NCBI GenBank assembly: GCA_905233255.1
Contig: CAJOCN010000013.1
Span: 1-60,426 of the forward strand
DNA length: 60,426 bases
From: Paludibacteraceae bacterium
Lineage (GTDB): Bacteria; Bacteroidota; Bacteroidia; Bacteroidales; Paludibacteraceae
Direction of reading: 5' to 3'
Of the stretch, positions 40,781 through 50,254 are shown in pieces. The position numbers were made by a program, and so were the translations under genes. Every line of letters starts with the position of its first letter. Within the stretch, counting starts at the first letter, position 1. The notes beneath the pieces were generated by a model, which was not told the DNA's origin, made no database searches, and saw only the letters and a program-made list of their open reading frames with translations.

Positions 40781-42742
40781 ATGAGTAAAGGTAATATTGG
40801 GGTAACATCAGATAATATCTTCCCCGTCATCAAGAAGTTTTTGTATTCCGACCATGAGATCTTCCTTCGTGAGTTGATCTCCAATGCGGTCGATGCGACC
40901 ACCAAGTTGAAAACCCTCTCGTCGGTAGGCGAGGTGAAGGGCGACTTAGGCGACACGCGCGTACGCGTATGTATAAATAAGGAAAAGAAGACCCTTACGG
41001 TCTCCGACCACGGTATCGGCATGACTGCCGAGGAGGTGGACAAGTACATCAACCAGATTGCGTTCTCCGGCGCGGAGGAGTTCCTCAATAAGTACAAGGA
41101 CAAGACGGAAGCCATCATCGGTCATTTCGGTCTGGGTTTCTATTCCGCCTTCATGGTCAGCAAGAAAGTGGAGATCTTCAGTCAGTCGTACAAAGAGGAC
41201 GCCAAGGCGGTTCACTGGTCGTGCGAGGGTAGCCCCGAATATACGATGGAGGACACCATCAAAGCCGAGCGCGGTACGGATATAGTCCTGCATATCGACG
41301 ATGAGTTCAGCCAGTATCTGGAGGACGCCACCATTGAGGGCCTGCTCCGTAAGTACTGCAAGTTCCTGCCCGTGGAGATCGCTTTCGGTAAGAAGAAAGA
41401 GTGGAAGGACGGCAAGGAGGTGGAGCTCGACGAGGAGAACATCATCAATGATATCAACCCCGCGTGGACCCGCAAACCGTCGGAACTGAAGGACGAGGAC
41501 TACGACAAGTTCTACCACGAGCTCTATCCGACCCAGATGGACGAGCCGCTCTTCCATATCCACCTCAATGTGGACTACCCGTTCAACCTGACCGGTATCC
41601 TGTATTTCCCGAAGATCAAGTCCAATCTCGATGTACACCGCAACAAGATCCAGCTCTATTGCAACCAGGTCTATGTGACGGACGAGGTGGAGAACATCGT
41701 ACCGGAGTACCTGACGCTGCTGCACGGCGTGATCGACAGTCCGGACATCCCGCTGAACGTCAGCCGGTCGTACCTCCAGAGCGACAATAACGTCAAGAAG
41801 ATCAGCGGCTACATCACCAAGAAAGTAGCTGACAAGCTCGCCGAGCTCTACAAAGCCGACAAGGACGAGTTCGCCAAGAAATGGGACGACATCAAGATGT
41901 TCATCCAGTTCGGTATGCTGACCGACGAGAAGTTCTACGAGAAAGCGAAAGATTTCGCCCTCCTCAAGAACCTCGACGGCAAGTACGCTACCTTGGAGGA
42001 ATACAAGGCGCAGGTGAAGGACGCGCAGACCGACAAGGACGGTAACCTCGTGCTCCTCTACACCAACGACCCCGACGCGCACTATACCTATATAGAGCGC
42101 GCGAAAGCGAAGGGCTACGACGTACTGCTGATGGACGGCGAACTGGATGTACACGCCATGTCGCAGGCGGAGCAGAAGAGCGAGGAAGGCAAGCTTCGGT
42201 TCGTGCGCATCGACTCCGACACCATCGAGAACCTCATCCGCAAGGAGGATTCCGCCAAGGATACTTTCTCCGACGAGCAGAAAGAGGGACTGCGCAAGGC
42301 GTTCGAGGGCTTGCTGCCGAGCGCTGAAGACAAGCTGCGTTATTTCGTCACCTGCGAGGCGGCTGCAGCAGATGCGCTGCCGGTCTTCCTGACCCAGAAC
42401 GAGTTCATGCGCCGGATGAAAGAGATGTCCGCCCACCAGCAGGGAATGTCTTTCTACGGCCAGATGCCCGACCAGTACAACCTCGTCATCAACACCGCGC
42501 ACCCGCTCATCCAGGAGCTCGTCAACAAAGAGACATCCGAGCAGGTAGAGGAAGAGGTCGAGAAGAAAGCAGAGAAAGAAGGCGAGGAACCTAAAAAAGA
42601 GACCGTCATCAAGACGGTCTGCAAGTTGGAGGGTGAGGATGAGCGCATCAAACAACTCATCGACATAGCCCTTCTCGCCTCCGGTCAACTGAAAGGCGAA
42701 GCGCTCGCCAAGTTCGTCAACCGGTCGGTAGAACTGCTTTAA
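40781..42742 (+). CDS. htpG: Molecular chaperone HtpG (Hsp90)
   Basis: Cytosolic ATP-dependent dimeric chaperone. At 653 residues the GHKL ATPase domain opens the protein (FLRELISNAVDA, DHGIGMTAEEV, GHFGLGFYSAFMV), followed by middle and dimerisation domains. An acidic/Lys-rich linker (VEEEVEKKAEKEGEEPKKE) lies near residue 600. It ends convergently with clpP, the two stops overlapping by 4 bp. Confidence 0.97.
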   Translation: MSKGNIGVTSDNIFPVIKKFLYSDHEIFLRELISNAVDATTKLKTLSSVGEVKGDLGDTRVRVCINKEKKTLTVSDHGIGMTAEEVDKYINQIAFSGAEEFLNKYKDKTEAIIGHFGLGFYSAFMVSKKVEIFSQSYKEDAKAVHWSCEGSPEYTMEDTIKAERGTDIVLHIDDEFSQYLEDATIEGLLRKYCKFLPVEIAFGKKKEWKDGKEVELDEENIINDINPAWTRKPSELKDEDYDKFYHELYPTQMDEPLFHIHLNVDYPFNLTGILYFPKIKSNLDVHRNKIQLYCNQVYVTDEVENIVPEYLTLLHGVIDSPDIPLNVSRSYLQSDNNVKKISGYITKKVADKLAELYKADKDEFAKKWDDIKMFIQFGMLTDEKFYEKAKDFALLKNLDGKYATLEEYKAQVKDAQTDKDGNLVLLYTNDPDAHYTYIERAKAKGYDVLLMDGELDVHAMSQAEQKSEEGKLRFVRIDSDTIENLIRKEDSAKDTFSDEQKEGLRKAFEGLLPSAEDKLRYFVTCEAAAADALPVFLTQNEFMRRMKEMSAHQQGMSFYGQMPDQYNLVINTAHPLIQELVNKETSEQVEEEVEKKAEKEGEEPKKETVIKTVCKLEGEDERIKQLIDIALLASGQLKGEALAKFVNRSVELL

Positions 42743-43338
42743 GCAATCACGGAGTCGAGGAAGCCCATCTTAATGGCTTCTTCGGCTTTCATCCATTTGT
42801 CACGATCGCAGAGCGCCTCGATCTGGTCAATGCTCTGACCGCTGTTCTCGGCGAGGATCTTGTACAAATCTTGTTTCAGGCTTTCCATTTCTTTGAGGTG
42901 GATAGCCTGATCTTTGAATGTGGAGTAGCCGATGCCGGAGCTGGGCTGATGGATCATGAACCGCGAGTAGGGCAGGGCGTTACGATGACCTTTCTCTCCG
43001 CTTGACGCGATCACGGCACCCATCGAGGCAGCCAGACCGAGGACGGTCGTATAGACCGGCGACTTGATGAACCGCATCACGGAGATCAGCTCCAGGCCCG
43101 AATAGACCTCGCCGCCCTGTGAGTTGATGTACAGGTTGATCGGGTCGTGGTTCACGGAATCCAGGAACAGCAGCTGGGCTACTAGTGTGTCCATGTTATC
43201 GCCTACTACCTCTCCGCTCAGGAATAGGATTCGGTCCATCATCAACCGGCTGAAGACATCCAGTTGGGTGATATTCAACTGCCGCTCCTCAATGATGTAC
43301 GGGTTGAATAATCGGTTGTCAATCTTGTTCTCTTTCAT
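42739..43338 (-). CDS. clpP: ATP-dependent Clp protease proteolytic subunit
   Basis: Barrel-forming serine peptidase, 199 residues. Catalytic Ser105 in GLAASMGAVI, His130 in RFMIHQPSSG and an Asp near 178-180 in CDRDKWM. The sequence differs from the common Bacteroides ClpP in the GHRNALPYSRFMIHQPSSGIG region, so it could be a second ClpP paralogue. No clpX or clpA lies nearby. Confidence 0.92.
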   Translation of the reverse strand: MKENKIDNRLFNPYIIEERQLNITQLDVFSRLMMDRILFLSGEVVGDNMDTLVAQLLFLDSVNHDPINLYINSQGGEVYSGLELISVMRFIKSPVYTTVLGLAASMGAVIASSGEKGHRNALPYSRFMIHQPSSGIGYSTFKDQAIHLKEMESLKQDLYKILAENSGQSIDQIEALCDRDKWMKAEEAIKMGFLDSVIA

Positions 43339-43348
43339 ATCTATTTCA

Positions 43349-43378
43349 AATTATCAAATCTTCAAATCTTCAAATTTT
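43349..43378. repeat. TTCAAATC tandem tract upstream of clpP
   Basis: TCAAATCTTCAAATCTTCAAAT, an 8-bp period, in the xaaP-clpP gap. The same unit appears inside htrA (about 3256-3290) and the AraC-type regulator (about 45893-45926). Confidence 0.7.
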
Positions 43379-43427
43379 CCATACGGCTTCAGCCGATCGT
43401 TCGAGGCTTTGCCGAGATAAGAAATCT

Positions 43428-45347
43428 TCAAATCTCCAATGCTGCGCATTTGCGCGCCAGGTACTTCCGCTCCTCTTCGTTCAGCAGCGGGCTGACCTCT
43501 TTATAGACGCGTACGTGGTAGGCGTTGAGCCAGTCTATCTCGTCCTCCGTCATCATCGACATCTCGATGAGGTTGGTGTCGTAGAAACAGAGGGTCAGCG
43601 TCTCGAACGCCAGCCACTCGTCTTCGGTGGTTGTCTGTTTGGTCTGCTTGGCGGGGATGACGGTGATCAGGTTCTCCGTGCGGATACCCCATTTGCCGGT
43701 GCGGTAGATACCCGGTTCGTCGGAGATGATGTGTCCGATTTCCAGCGGAGTGGGGTTATTGTCGGTACGCACGTTCTGCGGTCCCTCGTGGCATCCTAAG
43801 AAATGTCCTACGCCGTGGCCTGTGCCGTGACCGAAGGTGATACCGGCTTCCCACATATACTGCTTGGCGAGGGCGTCGAGCTGGTTACCTCTCGTGCCGC
43901 GCGGGAAACGGGCCCGCAGTAAGGCTATGTGCCCCTTCAGCACGTAGGTATAGTCGTCTTTCGCCTGTTGCGGGATCCGTCCGCCGAGCCACGTCGTACG
44001 GGTGATGTCGGTTGTGCCGTCGAGGTACTGACCGCCGCTGTCGAGCAGCAGCATACCCTCCTGGCTCACCTCGGCGCAGTGCTCTTTCGTCGCTGCGTAG
44101 TGGACGATGGCGCCGTTGCCCTGGTAGCCGGCAATCGTGCCGAAGGACTCCTCTACGAAGCCTTCGCCCATCGCCCGGAACTCATGCAACTTCTCCATCA
44201 AGTCCCACTCGGTTAACGGGCTTTCGTCTTTTGTCTTTTGTCTTTTGTCTAATGTCTCTTCCAGCCACTTGAAGAACCGTGTCAGTGCTGCGCCGTCGAG
44301 CCGCATGGCTCTCCGCTCGCCCTCTAACTCCACGGCGTTCTTCTTCGCCTTGTCCACGAGGATCGGCGACTGAATGTTCTTGGCATTTGCGCCTTTCTCC
44401 TCCCCTTGAGAGGGTGAAGAGCTCTGCTCGATCGGACTGCCGGTGGCCGTCCGTAGAACTCTTGGGTGGGGTTTCTTGATCGCCTCATACAACGCCTCGT
44501 TTACCTTCGCGCCGTCGTAGAAAACCGTGCCTTGCAGTCCGCGGATATAGTCGAACACCGCCTCGTACGGTTGCACGTCGATGTTGTTGAAATCGAGGTA
44601 GTTCTGCGCGGCAGAGTCGATCTTCCCGGGGTTGACGAACAGCGTACATTTGTCCGCCTCGAGCACCACGTAACTGATCACCACGGGGTTGTACTCCACA
44701 TCGTTTCCGCGGATATTGAGCAGCCATGCTATCTCGTCCAATGCGCTGACAATCAGCGCATATCCCTTCGCCTCTAACCCTTCGCCCTTCGCCTCTAAAA
44801 TCTCCCGCATCCTCGCTAACTTGCTCTCCACCGTCTCGCCGGCGTAGTCGGCAGGGTAGGCATAGAGTTTGTCGCTCGGGATAGCCGGTCGTCCTTCGGT
44901 CCAGATGGGTTTGATGAGGTCCACGCTCTTCACGCTGATACCGGCTTCTGAAAGCTGACGGCTGATGGCTGAAAACTGATCTACGCTCCACATCTCCGGA
45001 TTAATCCCGATTCGTAATTCGTAATTCGTAATTCGTAATTCGTCGCACATCCATTGTGCGACAGACGGGCAGTCGATGTCGCTCTCGCGCATGAGCTCAA
45101 TGGTGCTGTCCTTGAGCTCGATACCTGCCTGCAGGTAGTAGCGGCTGTCGGTCCAGAGAAGCGCTCTGTCCATCGTCACCACTACGGTGCCGCTCTCGCC
45201 GTTGAACCCGCTCAGCCACTGCATCTCGCACCAGTGGGAAGCCATATACTCGCTTGCGTGAGGGTCGTTACCCGGCACGATGTACGCCGCTATACCCTGC
45301 TCACGCATCTCGCCGCGCAACGCGGCTAATCGCTCTTGTACTGTCAT
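43428..45347 (-). CDS. Xaa-Pro aminopeptidase (M24B, aminopeptidase P)
   Basis: Removes N-terminal residues before proline. The creatinase N-domain is followed by the pita-bread domain with LLDSGGQYLDGTTDITRTTW (metal Asp pair), GHGTGHGVGHFLG (His), DEPGIY (Glu) and ENL. The start at 45347 (MTVQERLAAL) is chosen because the longer start at 45395 would lie inside the promoter. About 640 residues, lengthened by repeat-encoded loops: LRITNYELRI, EAKGEGLEAKG, SSPSQGEEKG and KRQKTKDESP. Confidence 0.93.
   Translation of the reverse strand: MTVQERLAALRGEMREQGIAAYIVPGNDPHASEYMASHWCEMQWLSGFNGESGTVVVTMDRALLWTDSRYYLQAGIELKDSTIELMRESDIDCPSVAQWMCDELRITNYELRIGINPEMWSVDQFSAISRQLSEAGISVKSVDLIKPIWTEGRPAIPSDKLYAYPADYAGETVESKLARMREILEAKGEGLEAKGYALIVSALDEIAWLLNIRGNDVEYNPVVISYVVLEADKCTLFVNPGKIDSAAQNYLDFNNIDVQPYEAVFDYIRGLQGTVFYDGAKVNEALYEAIKKPHPRVLRTATGSPIEQSSSPSQGEEKGANAKNIQSPILVDKAKKNAVELEGERRAMRLDGAALTRFFKWLEETLDKRQKTKDESPLTEWDLMEKLHEFRAMGEGFVEESFGTIAGYQGNGAIVHYAATKEHCAEVSQEGMLLLDSGGQYLDGTTDITRTTWLGGRIPQQAKDDYTYVLKGHIALLRARFPRGTRGNQLDALAKQYMWEAGITFGHGTGHGVGHFLGCHEGPQNVRTDNNPTPLEIGHIISDEPGIYRTGKWGIRTENLITVIPAKQTKQTTTEDEWLAFETLTLCFYDTNLIEMSMMTEDEIDWLNAYHVRVYKEVSPLLNEEERKYLARKCAALEI
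44224..44256. repeat. TTTTGTC heptamer tract in the aminopeptidase P gene
   Basis: TCTTTTGTCTTTTGTCTTTT and a diverged final unit; encodes KRQKTKDE. Confidence 0.65.
45011..45042. repeat. ATTCGTA heptamer tract in the aminopeptidase P gene
   Basis: ATTCGTA four times head to tail; encodes LRITNYELRI. Confidence 0.8.
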
Positions 45348-45364
45348 AATTCGCAAAATTTTCT

Positions 45365-45414
45365 GCAAAGATACACTTTTTTTTGCATATATCAAAATAT
45401 TTTTGTACTTTTGC
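45365..45414. promoter_or_regulatory. Interleaved divergent promoters of aminopeptidase P and the AraC-type regulator
   Basis: Plus strand: TTTG 45382-45385, 20-bp spacer, TACTTTTGC 45406-45414. Minus strand: TTTG 45396-45393, 19-bp spacer, TATCTTTGC 45373-45365. Each -33 box lies in the other's spacer, so polymerase cannot occupy both. Confidence 0.8.
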
Positions 45415-45444
45415 AGCCGTTATTGTTTGAAAAATGTTGTAACC

Positions 45445-46914
45445 ATGCGAAACATAATTACCACTCTCCTTGTGGCAGCCGCCTTTCTGACGGCCTGCAA
45501 CACCTCCCAACCTCAGTACCGGATCGGTGTGAGCCAATGCCTCGATGATGCCTGGCGGCAGAAGATGAACTATGAGATGGAGCGGGAGCTGCTGCTCCAC
45601 CCGGACATGACGCTCAGCCGCCGTATAGCCTACGGCAGTAACGAGCTGCAATGCGCCCAGATAGACAGTTTCATCGCCGAGCGGGTGGATCTGCTGATTG
45701 TGAGCCCCAACGAGGCGGAGCAGGTCAAACCGGCGGTGACGCGGGCGTACAGAGCCGGTATCCCCGTCATTGTAGCGGACCGAAGGGTCACGGGCGACGA
45801 GTGGACTGCCTTCATCGGTGGCGACAACTACAAGGTAGGACAACTCATGGCGCAATGGGTGAGAGAACAATGCACAAAGCACAATTCACAATTCAAATCT
45901 TCAAATTTCAAATCTTCAAATTTCACCGTCTTGGAGGTGGCGGGTCTGCCGGGTTCTACGCCGGCTACGTTGCGCCATAAGGGATTGATGGACAACCTGC
46001 CCGAAGGCGTGGTGGTGCATTCGGTGATGGGCAGCTGGTATCGGGAAGAAGCATACAAGGTTGTATCCGAATATCTTGCTTCCCATCCTATGCCCGATCT
46101 CATTGTGGCGCATAACGACCTCATGGCGATCGGTGCCGCCGAAGCAGCGGGGGCTGTCCCCATCATGGGAGTGGACGGTATCCAACCCGGACTGAGGGCC
46201 ATAGTAGAGGGCAAGATCACCTGCTCGGCTACCTATTCCTCCCGCGGTGACATGGTGATTGCAACGGCGGCGCAGATCCTGCACGGCGAGCCTTTTGTAC
46301 GGGACACGGTGTTGGAGACTACTATGATAGATGCTTCCATTGCCTACCCGATACTCAGGCAGGACGAGGCGATCACCCGCGATCTGGAGACTCTCCATCT
46401 CTTCCAAACCCAGACGGAAAGCAAATGGAAACAGTTGCGTTATGACAAGACCTTGCTTATTACCTGGCTAATCGTCTCGATTGTACTTTTTCTACTCGCT
46501 GCGGGCTATATTATTGCCAATCAGGTCAAACTCCAACGGAAGATCAAGAGCGATATTCTGCCGCAGTTGGAGGATGTGCAGGAGGCGATCCAGCTCAGCC
46601 ATCGGGACGTGGCGTTTGCCGATCGGCTGAAACAGGTGGTGGATGATCATCTGACGGATCAGAACCTGAGCGTAGAGTACCTGGGCTCAATGCTTCAGTT
46701 GAGCCGTACCCAGCTCTTCCGTCGTGTCAAGACCGTGACCGGCAAAGGACCGCTTGACTATATCCGTGAGCGCCGGCTCATCCGCGCGGACCAACTGCTA
46801 CATACCACCGATATGACGGTCCAGCAGGTAGCCCTCGAACTCTGTTTCTCCTCCGCTGGCTATTTCACCAAATGCTATAAGGAATACTTCGGTCACCTGC
46901 CGTCTGAACGCTAA
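45445..46914 (+). CDS. Membrane-spanning regulator: periplasmic sugar-binding domain + AraC-type DNA-binding domain
   Basis: The start MRNIITTLLVAAAFLTAC opens a signal sequence and lies just after the promoter; 489 residues. Residues about 25-300 form a type I periplasmic binding (LacI/ribose-binding-like) domain: YRIGVSQCLDDAWRQKMNYEM, VDLLIVSPNEAEQVKPAV, IPVIVADRR, GVDGIQPGLRAIVEG. One membrane helix (about 337-359) leads to a C-terminal AraC helix-turn-helix (about 390-487, ending CFSSAGYFTKCYKEYFGHLP). It should sense a sugar in the periplasm and activate the adjacent locus without a phosphorelay. The B. thetaiotaomicron fructan regulator BT1754 has a similar sensor fold but is a hybrid two-component protein. 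Confidence 0.9.
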   Translation: MRNIITTLLVAAAFLTACNTSQPQYRIGVSQCLDDAWRQKMNYEMERELLLHPDMTLSRRIAYGSNELQCAQIDSFIAERVDLLIVSPNEAEQVKPAVTRAYRAGIPVIVADRRVTGDEWTAFIGGDNYKVGQLMAQWVREQCTKHNSQFKSSNFKSSNFTVLEVAGLPGSTPATLRHKGLMDNLPEGVVVHSVMGSWYREEAYKVVSEYLASHPMPDLIVAHNDLMAIGAAEAAGAVPIMGVDGIQPGLRAIVEGKITCSATYSSRGDMVIATAAQILHGEPFVRDTVLETTMIDASIAYPILRQDEAITRDLETLHLFQTQTESKWKQLRYDKTLLITWLIVSIVLFLLAAGYIIANQVKLQRKIKSDILPQLEDVQEAIQLSHRDVAFADRLKQVVDDHLTDQNLSVEYLGSMLQLSRTQLFRRVKTVTGKGPLDYIRERRLIRADQLLHTTDMTVQQVALELCFSSAGYFTKCYKEYFGHLPSER

Positions 46915-46916
46915 AG

Positions 46917-46998
46917 TGCAACATTCATGGAATGACATAAGTGTTGCAAAATATATGCTATTTGTTGCACTGCAACATCTGTAGCATCTTTTGCAACA
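46917..46998. promoter_or_regulatory. TGTTGCA/TGCAACA operator cluster upstream of the fructan-type susC
   Basis: Direct repeat TGTTGCA at 46942 and 46963 (21 bp apart) and TGCAACA at 46971 and 46992 (21 bp apart), with the inner two forming the palindrome TGTTGCACTGCAACA (46963-46977). A further TGCAACA is at 46917. The 21-bp direct-repeat spacing fits AraC-family binding. Confidence 0.65.
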
Positions 46999-47004
46999 TA
47001 GATA

Positions 47005-47037
47005 TTTGCGCATGTGCAAAAAAGCGCGTACTTTTGC
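47005..47037 (+). promoter_or_regulatory. Promoter of the fructan-type PUL
   Basis: TTTG 47005-47008, 20-bp spacer, TACTTTTGC 47029-47037. A further TGCAAC overlaps the -7 box. Confidence 0.8.
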
Positions 47038-47089
47038 AACGGAATTTGGAAAATCCAAGTTTTATTGTATTGTTTAACACTTAAATATC

Positions 47090-50000
47090 ATGAAGAAAAG
47101 ACTTATTCTTTCAGCCTTTTTCGCTTTCGTGCTCGCTGTAGCGCCTGTGTTCGCGCAGGTGGCGGCTACGGGTGTGATTGTGGACGAGAAAACCGGTGAA
47201 CCGGTGATCGGCGCCTCGGTACTCGAGGAAGGCACAACGAATGGTACCATCACGGATTTCGATGGTAATTTCCAATTGAACGTAGCCTCGGGCGCCAAGC
47301 TGGTGATCTCGTATGTGGGCTACAAGACTCAGAACGTGGCTGCCGCCGCCAACCTCCGTATCAAGCTCGCCGAGGACAGCGAGGTGTTGGAGGAGGTAGT
47401 AGTCACCGGTTATACCACCCAGCGCAAGGCGGATTTGACGGGTGCTGTCAGTGCCGTCAGTGCCAAGGACCTGGAGAAACAGCAGGAGAACAACCCGATG
47501 AAAGCCCTGCAGGGTAAGATCCCGGGTATGAACATCTCCGCCGACGGTAACCCCTCCGGTGCGGCAACGGTCCGTATCCGCGGTATCGGTACGCTCAACG
47601 ACAACGACCCGCTGTACATCATCGACGGTGTGCCTACCAAATCCGGTATGCATGAGTTGAACCCCAACGATATCGAGTCCATCCAGGTGTTGAAGGATGC
47701 CGCTTCGGCTTCTATCTACGGATCGCGTGCTGCGAACGGTGTCATCATCATCACCACCAAGAAGGGTGCCGAGGGTAAGATCCGCGTCGATCTGGACGCG
47801 AGCGTAGCGGTGCAGTCTTATGTGAACCGTATGCGCGTGCTCAACTCCGAGCAATACGGCCGTGCGCTCTGGCAGGCGTATATCAACGACGGTATAGCTG
47901 ACCCGAACACCAACGTGCTCGGTTACCGTTACGACTGGGGCTATAACGCGCAGGGACAGCCGGTGCTCAACAATATCATGCTCAATAAGTATCTCGATGA
48001 TGCCGGTACCGTACCGGTGAGCAACACCGACTGGTTCAGCGAGACCACGCGCCCGGGCGTAATACAGAATTATAATGTGTCTGTCTCCAACGGCAGCCAG
48101 AAGGGTAGTTCCTTCTTCTCGCTCGGTTACTACAAGAACGAAGGCGTCATCAAGACCTCCGACTTCGACCGTTTCTCGGCGCGTATCAACAGCGACTACA
48201 AGATCCTCAAAGACTACGTGACAATCGGTGAGAACTTCACCATGAACCGTACCTCCGAGGTGAGTGCCCCGGGCGGGTTCATCAACAGCGTGCTGCAATA
48301 CAACCCGCTGCTGCCGGTCTATAAGGCAGACGGCGAGACGCTGGCACAGGCTCCCTCTTCGAGCGGTTTCCCGCAGCGTGAGAACCCGATGTCCATTCTG
48401 CAACGCAACAAGGACAACCGCTATACCTACTGGCGTGTGTTCGGTAACGTGTTCGTCAATATCAATCCTGTCAAGGGACTCAATATCCGCACGACGGCGG
48501 GTATCGACTATGCCCAGAAGAAACAGCGTTTCTTCACATACCCCATTGCCGAGGGTGTCGTAGCGAACGACAAGAACGCCGTGGAGTACAAGCAGGAGCA
48601 CTGGCTCAAATGGATGTGGAACGCCGTCATCACCTATAATCTGGATATCAACAAACACCGTGCAGACTTCATGCTCGGTACCGAGTTGAACCGCGAGATC
48701 AGTGACTGGGGGTCCGCCTACAAGGAGGATTTCATCGTTCTCAACCCGACATACATGTGGCCCTCTGCCGGTACCGGAAAAGCGCAGTCTTACGGCGGCG
48801 CAGGCAGTTACTCGCTGATCTCTTTCTTCGGTAAAGCCAACTATAGCTACGATAACCGTTACCTCGTTTCCTTCACGCTCCGTCACGACGGTTCGAGCCG
48901 TTTCGGTAAACACAACCGTTTTGCTACTTTCCCCTCCGTATCCGCCGGTTGGCGTATCAGCGAGGAGAAGTTCATGCGCGGTGCGTCGAACTGGCTCAAC
49001 GACCTCAAGCTCCGTGCTTCGTGGGGACAGACCGGTAACCAGGATATATCCCCTACCGCCCGTTATACCATCTATGAGTCCAACTATGGTGTGAACGAGA
49101 ACGGCGGACAGAGCTACGGTACCTCTTACGACATCGCCGGCACCAACGGCGGTCATATCCTGCCGTCCGGTTTCCGCCGTATCCAGGTAGGTAACGATGA
49201 TATCAAATGGGAGACGACGACCCAGACCAACGTCGGTCTCGATTTCTCCTTCTTCCAGCAGACTTTCTACGGTTCGTTCGACTGGTTCTACAAACAGACC
49301 AAGGACATTCTCGTCGAGATGACCGGTATCGGTGCAATGGGTGAGGGTGGTACCCAATGGGTGAACGCCGGCGCGATGGACAACATGGGTGTCGAGCTCG
49401 CTCTGGGTTACCGCAACCAGACCAAGACCGGTTTCAAATACGATATCTCCGCTAACCTCTCGCACTACGACAACAAGGTGGTCAAACTGCCGGAGACGGT
49501 AGCTGCCAGCGGTCGTTTCGGTGGTAACGGCGTAGAGTCGGTAGTAGGTCATCCGATGGGATCGCAGGTAGGTTACATCGCCGATGGTATCTTCAAGAGC
49601 CAGGAGGAGATTGACAACCACGCTATCCAGGAGGGCGCAGGCCTCGGCCGTATCCGCTATCGCGACCTCGATGGCAACGGCGTCATCAACGAGAAGGACC
49701 AGACCTGGATCTATTCGCCGGTGCCGGCAATCTCCTTCGGTGCGAACTTCTATTTCGAGTACAAGGGCTTCGACCTGACTGTCTTCTTCCAGGGTGTAGG
49801 AGGTGTACAGGTCATCACCAAGGACTACAAGGAGCAGACCGACCTCTGGAGCGGTATCAACGTGGCTAACCTCAATAAAGGTACGCGCGTGCTGGACGCC
49901 TGGAGCCCCTCCAACCCCAACAGTGATATACCGGCGCTCTCGACCAATAATAATAACAACGAGACCCGCGTCAGCACCTATTTCGTAGAGGACGGTTCGT

Positions 50001-50209
50001 TCCTCAAACTGCGTAACCTCCAGTTAGGTTACAACCTGCCTAAATCGGCTTGCGAGAAGATGTTGATGCAGAACTGGCGCTGGTTCGTTTCCGCCCAGAA
50101 CGTATTCACCATCCATTCGGCTAAGTTCACCGGCGTGGATCCCGAGAACCCGACCTTCGGTTATCCTATCCCGCTGACCGTAACATTGGGAACCAAAGTA
50201 ACTTTCTAA
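47090..50209 (+). CDS. SusC-type TonB-dependent transporter of the fructan-type PUL
   Basis: A 1039-residue outer-membrane importer: signal (MKKRLILSAFFAFVLAVAPVFA), regulatory-like domain (about 24-98), plug (about 105-220, YIIDGVPTKSGMHELNPNDIESIQVLKDAASASIYGSRAANGVI), then the barrel, ending in VTLGTKVTF. It should import oligosaccharides captured by the SusD downstream. First gene after the operator region. Confidence 0.95.
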   Translation: MKKRLILSAFFAFVLAVAPVFAQVAATGVIVDEKTGEPVIGASVLEEGTTNGTITDFDGNFQLNVASGAKLVISYVGYKTQNVAAAANLRIKLAEDSEVLEEVVVTGYTTQRKADLTGAVSAVSAKDLEKQQENNPMKALQGKIPGMNISADGNPSGAATVRIRGIGTLNDNDPLYIIDGVPTKSGMHELNPNDIESIQVLKDAASASIYGSRAANGVIIITTKKGAEGKIRVDLDASVAVQSYVNRMRVLNSEQYGRALWQAYINDGIADPNTNVLGYRYDWGYNAQGQPVLNNIMLNKYLDDAGTVPVSNTDWFSETTRPGVIQNYNVSVSNGSQKGSSFFSLGYYKNEGVIKTSDFDRFSARINSDYKILKDYVTIGENFTMNRTSEVSAPGGFINSVLQYNPLLPVYKADGETLAQAPSSSGFPQRENPMSILQRNKDNRYTYWRVFGNVFVNINPVKGLNIRTTAGIDYAQKKQRFFTYPIAEGVVANDKNAVEYKQEHWLKWMWNAVITYNLDINKHRADFMLGTELNREISDWGSAYKEDFIVLNPTYMWPSAGTGKAQSYGGAGSYSLISFFGKANYSYDNRYLVSFTLRHDGSSRFGKHNRFATFPSVSAGWRISEEKFMRGASNWLNDLKLRASWGQTGNQDISPTARYTIYESNYGVNENGGQSYGTSYDIAGTNGGHILPSGFRRIQVGNDDIKWETTTQTNVGLDFSFFQQTFYGSFDWFYKQTKDILVEMTGIGAMGEGGTQWVNAGAMDNMGVELALGYRNQTKTGFKYDISANLSHYDNKVVKLPETVAASGRFGGNGVESVVGHPMGSQVGYIADGIFKSQEEIDNHAIQEGAGLGRIRYRDLDGNGVINEKDQTWIYSPVPAISFGANFYFEYKGFDLTVFFQGVGGVQVITKDYKEQTDLWSGINVANLNKGTRVLDAWSPSNPNSDIPALSTNNNNNETRVSTYFVEDGSFLKLRNLQLGYNLPKSACEKMLMQNWRWFVSAQNVFTIHSAKFTGVDPENPTFGYPIPLTVTLGTKVTF

Positions 50210-50254
50210 GGAGCAAAGACCGCTTCGCTAAAAGAATAAAGAAAAAAGATTAAA

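Noticed and set aside
40946..42688. 580-codon antisense frame over htpG, and similar long antisense frames over susC (47111-49621), tkt (12512-13981) and the GH32-like gene (53906-55123)
   Set aside because: They mirror the codon bias of clear genes, lack promoters and have no recognisable domains.
45774..45790. Third copy of the tRNA leader element (GCGGACCGAAGGGT)
   Set aside because: It lies inside the regulator coding sequence and lacks the 5' half; chance match.
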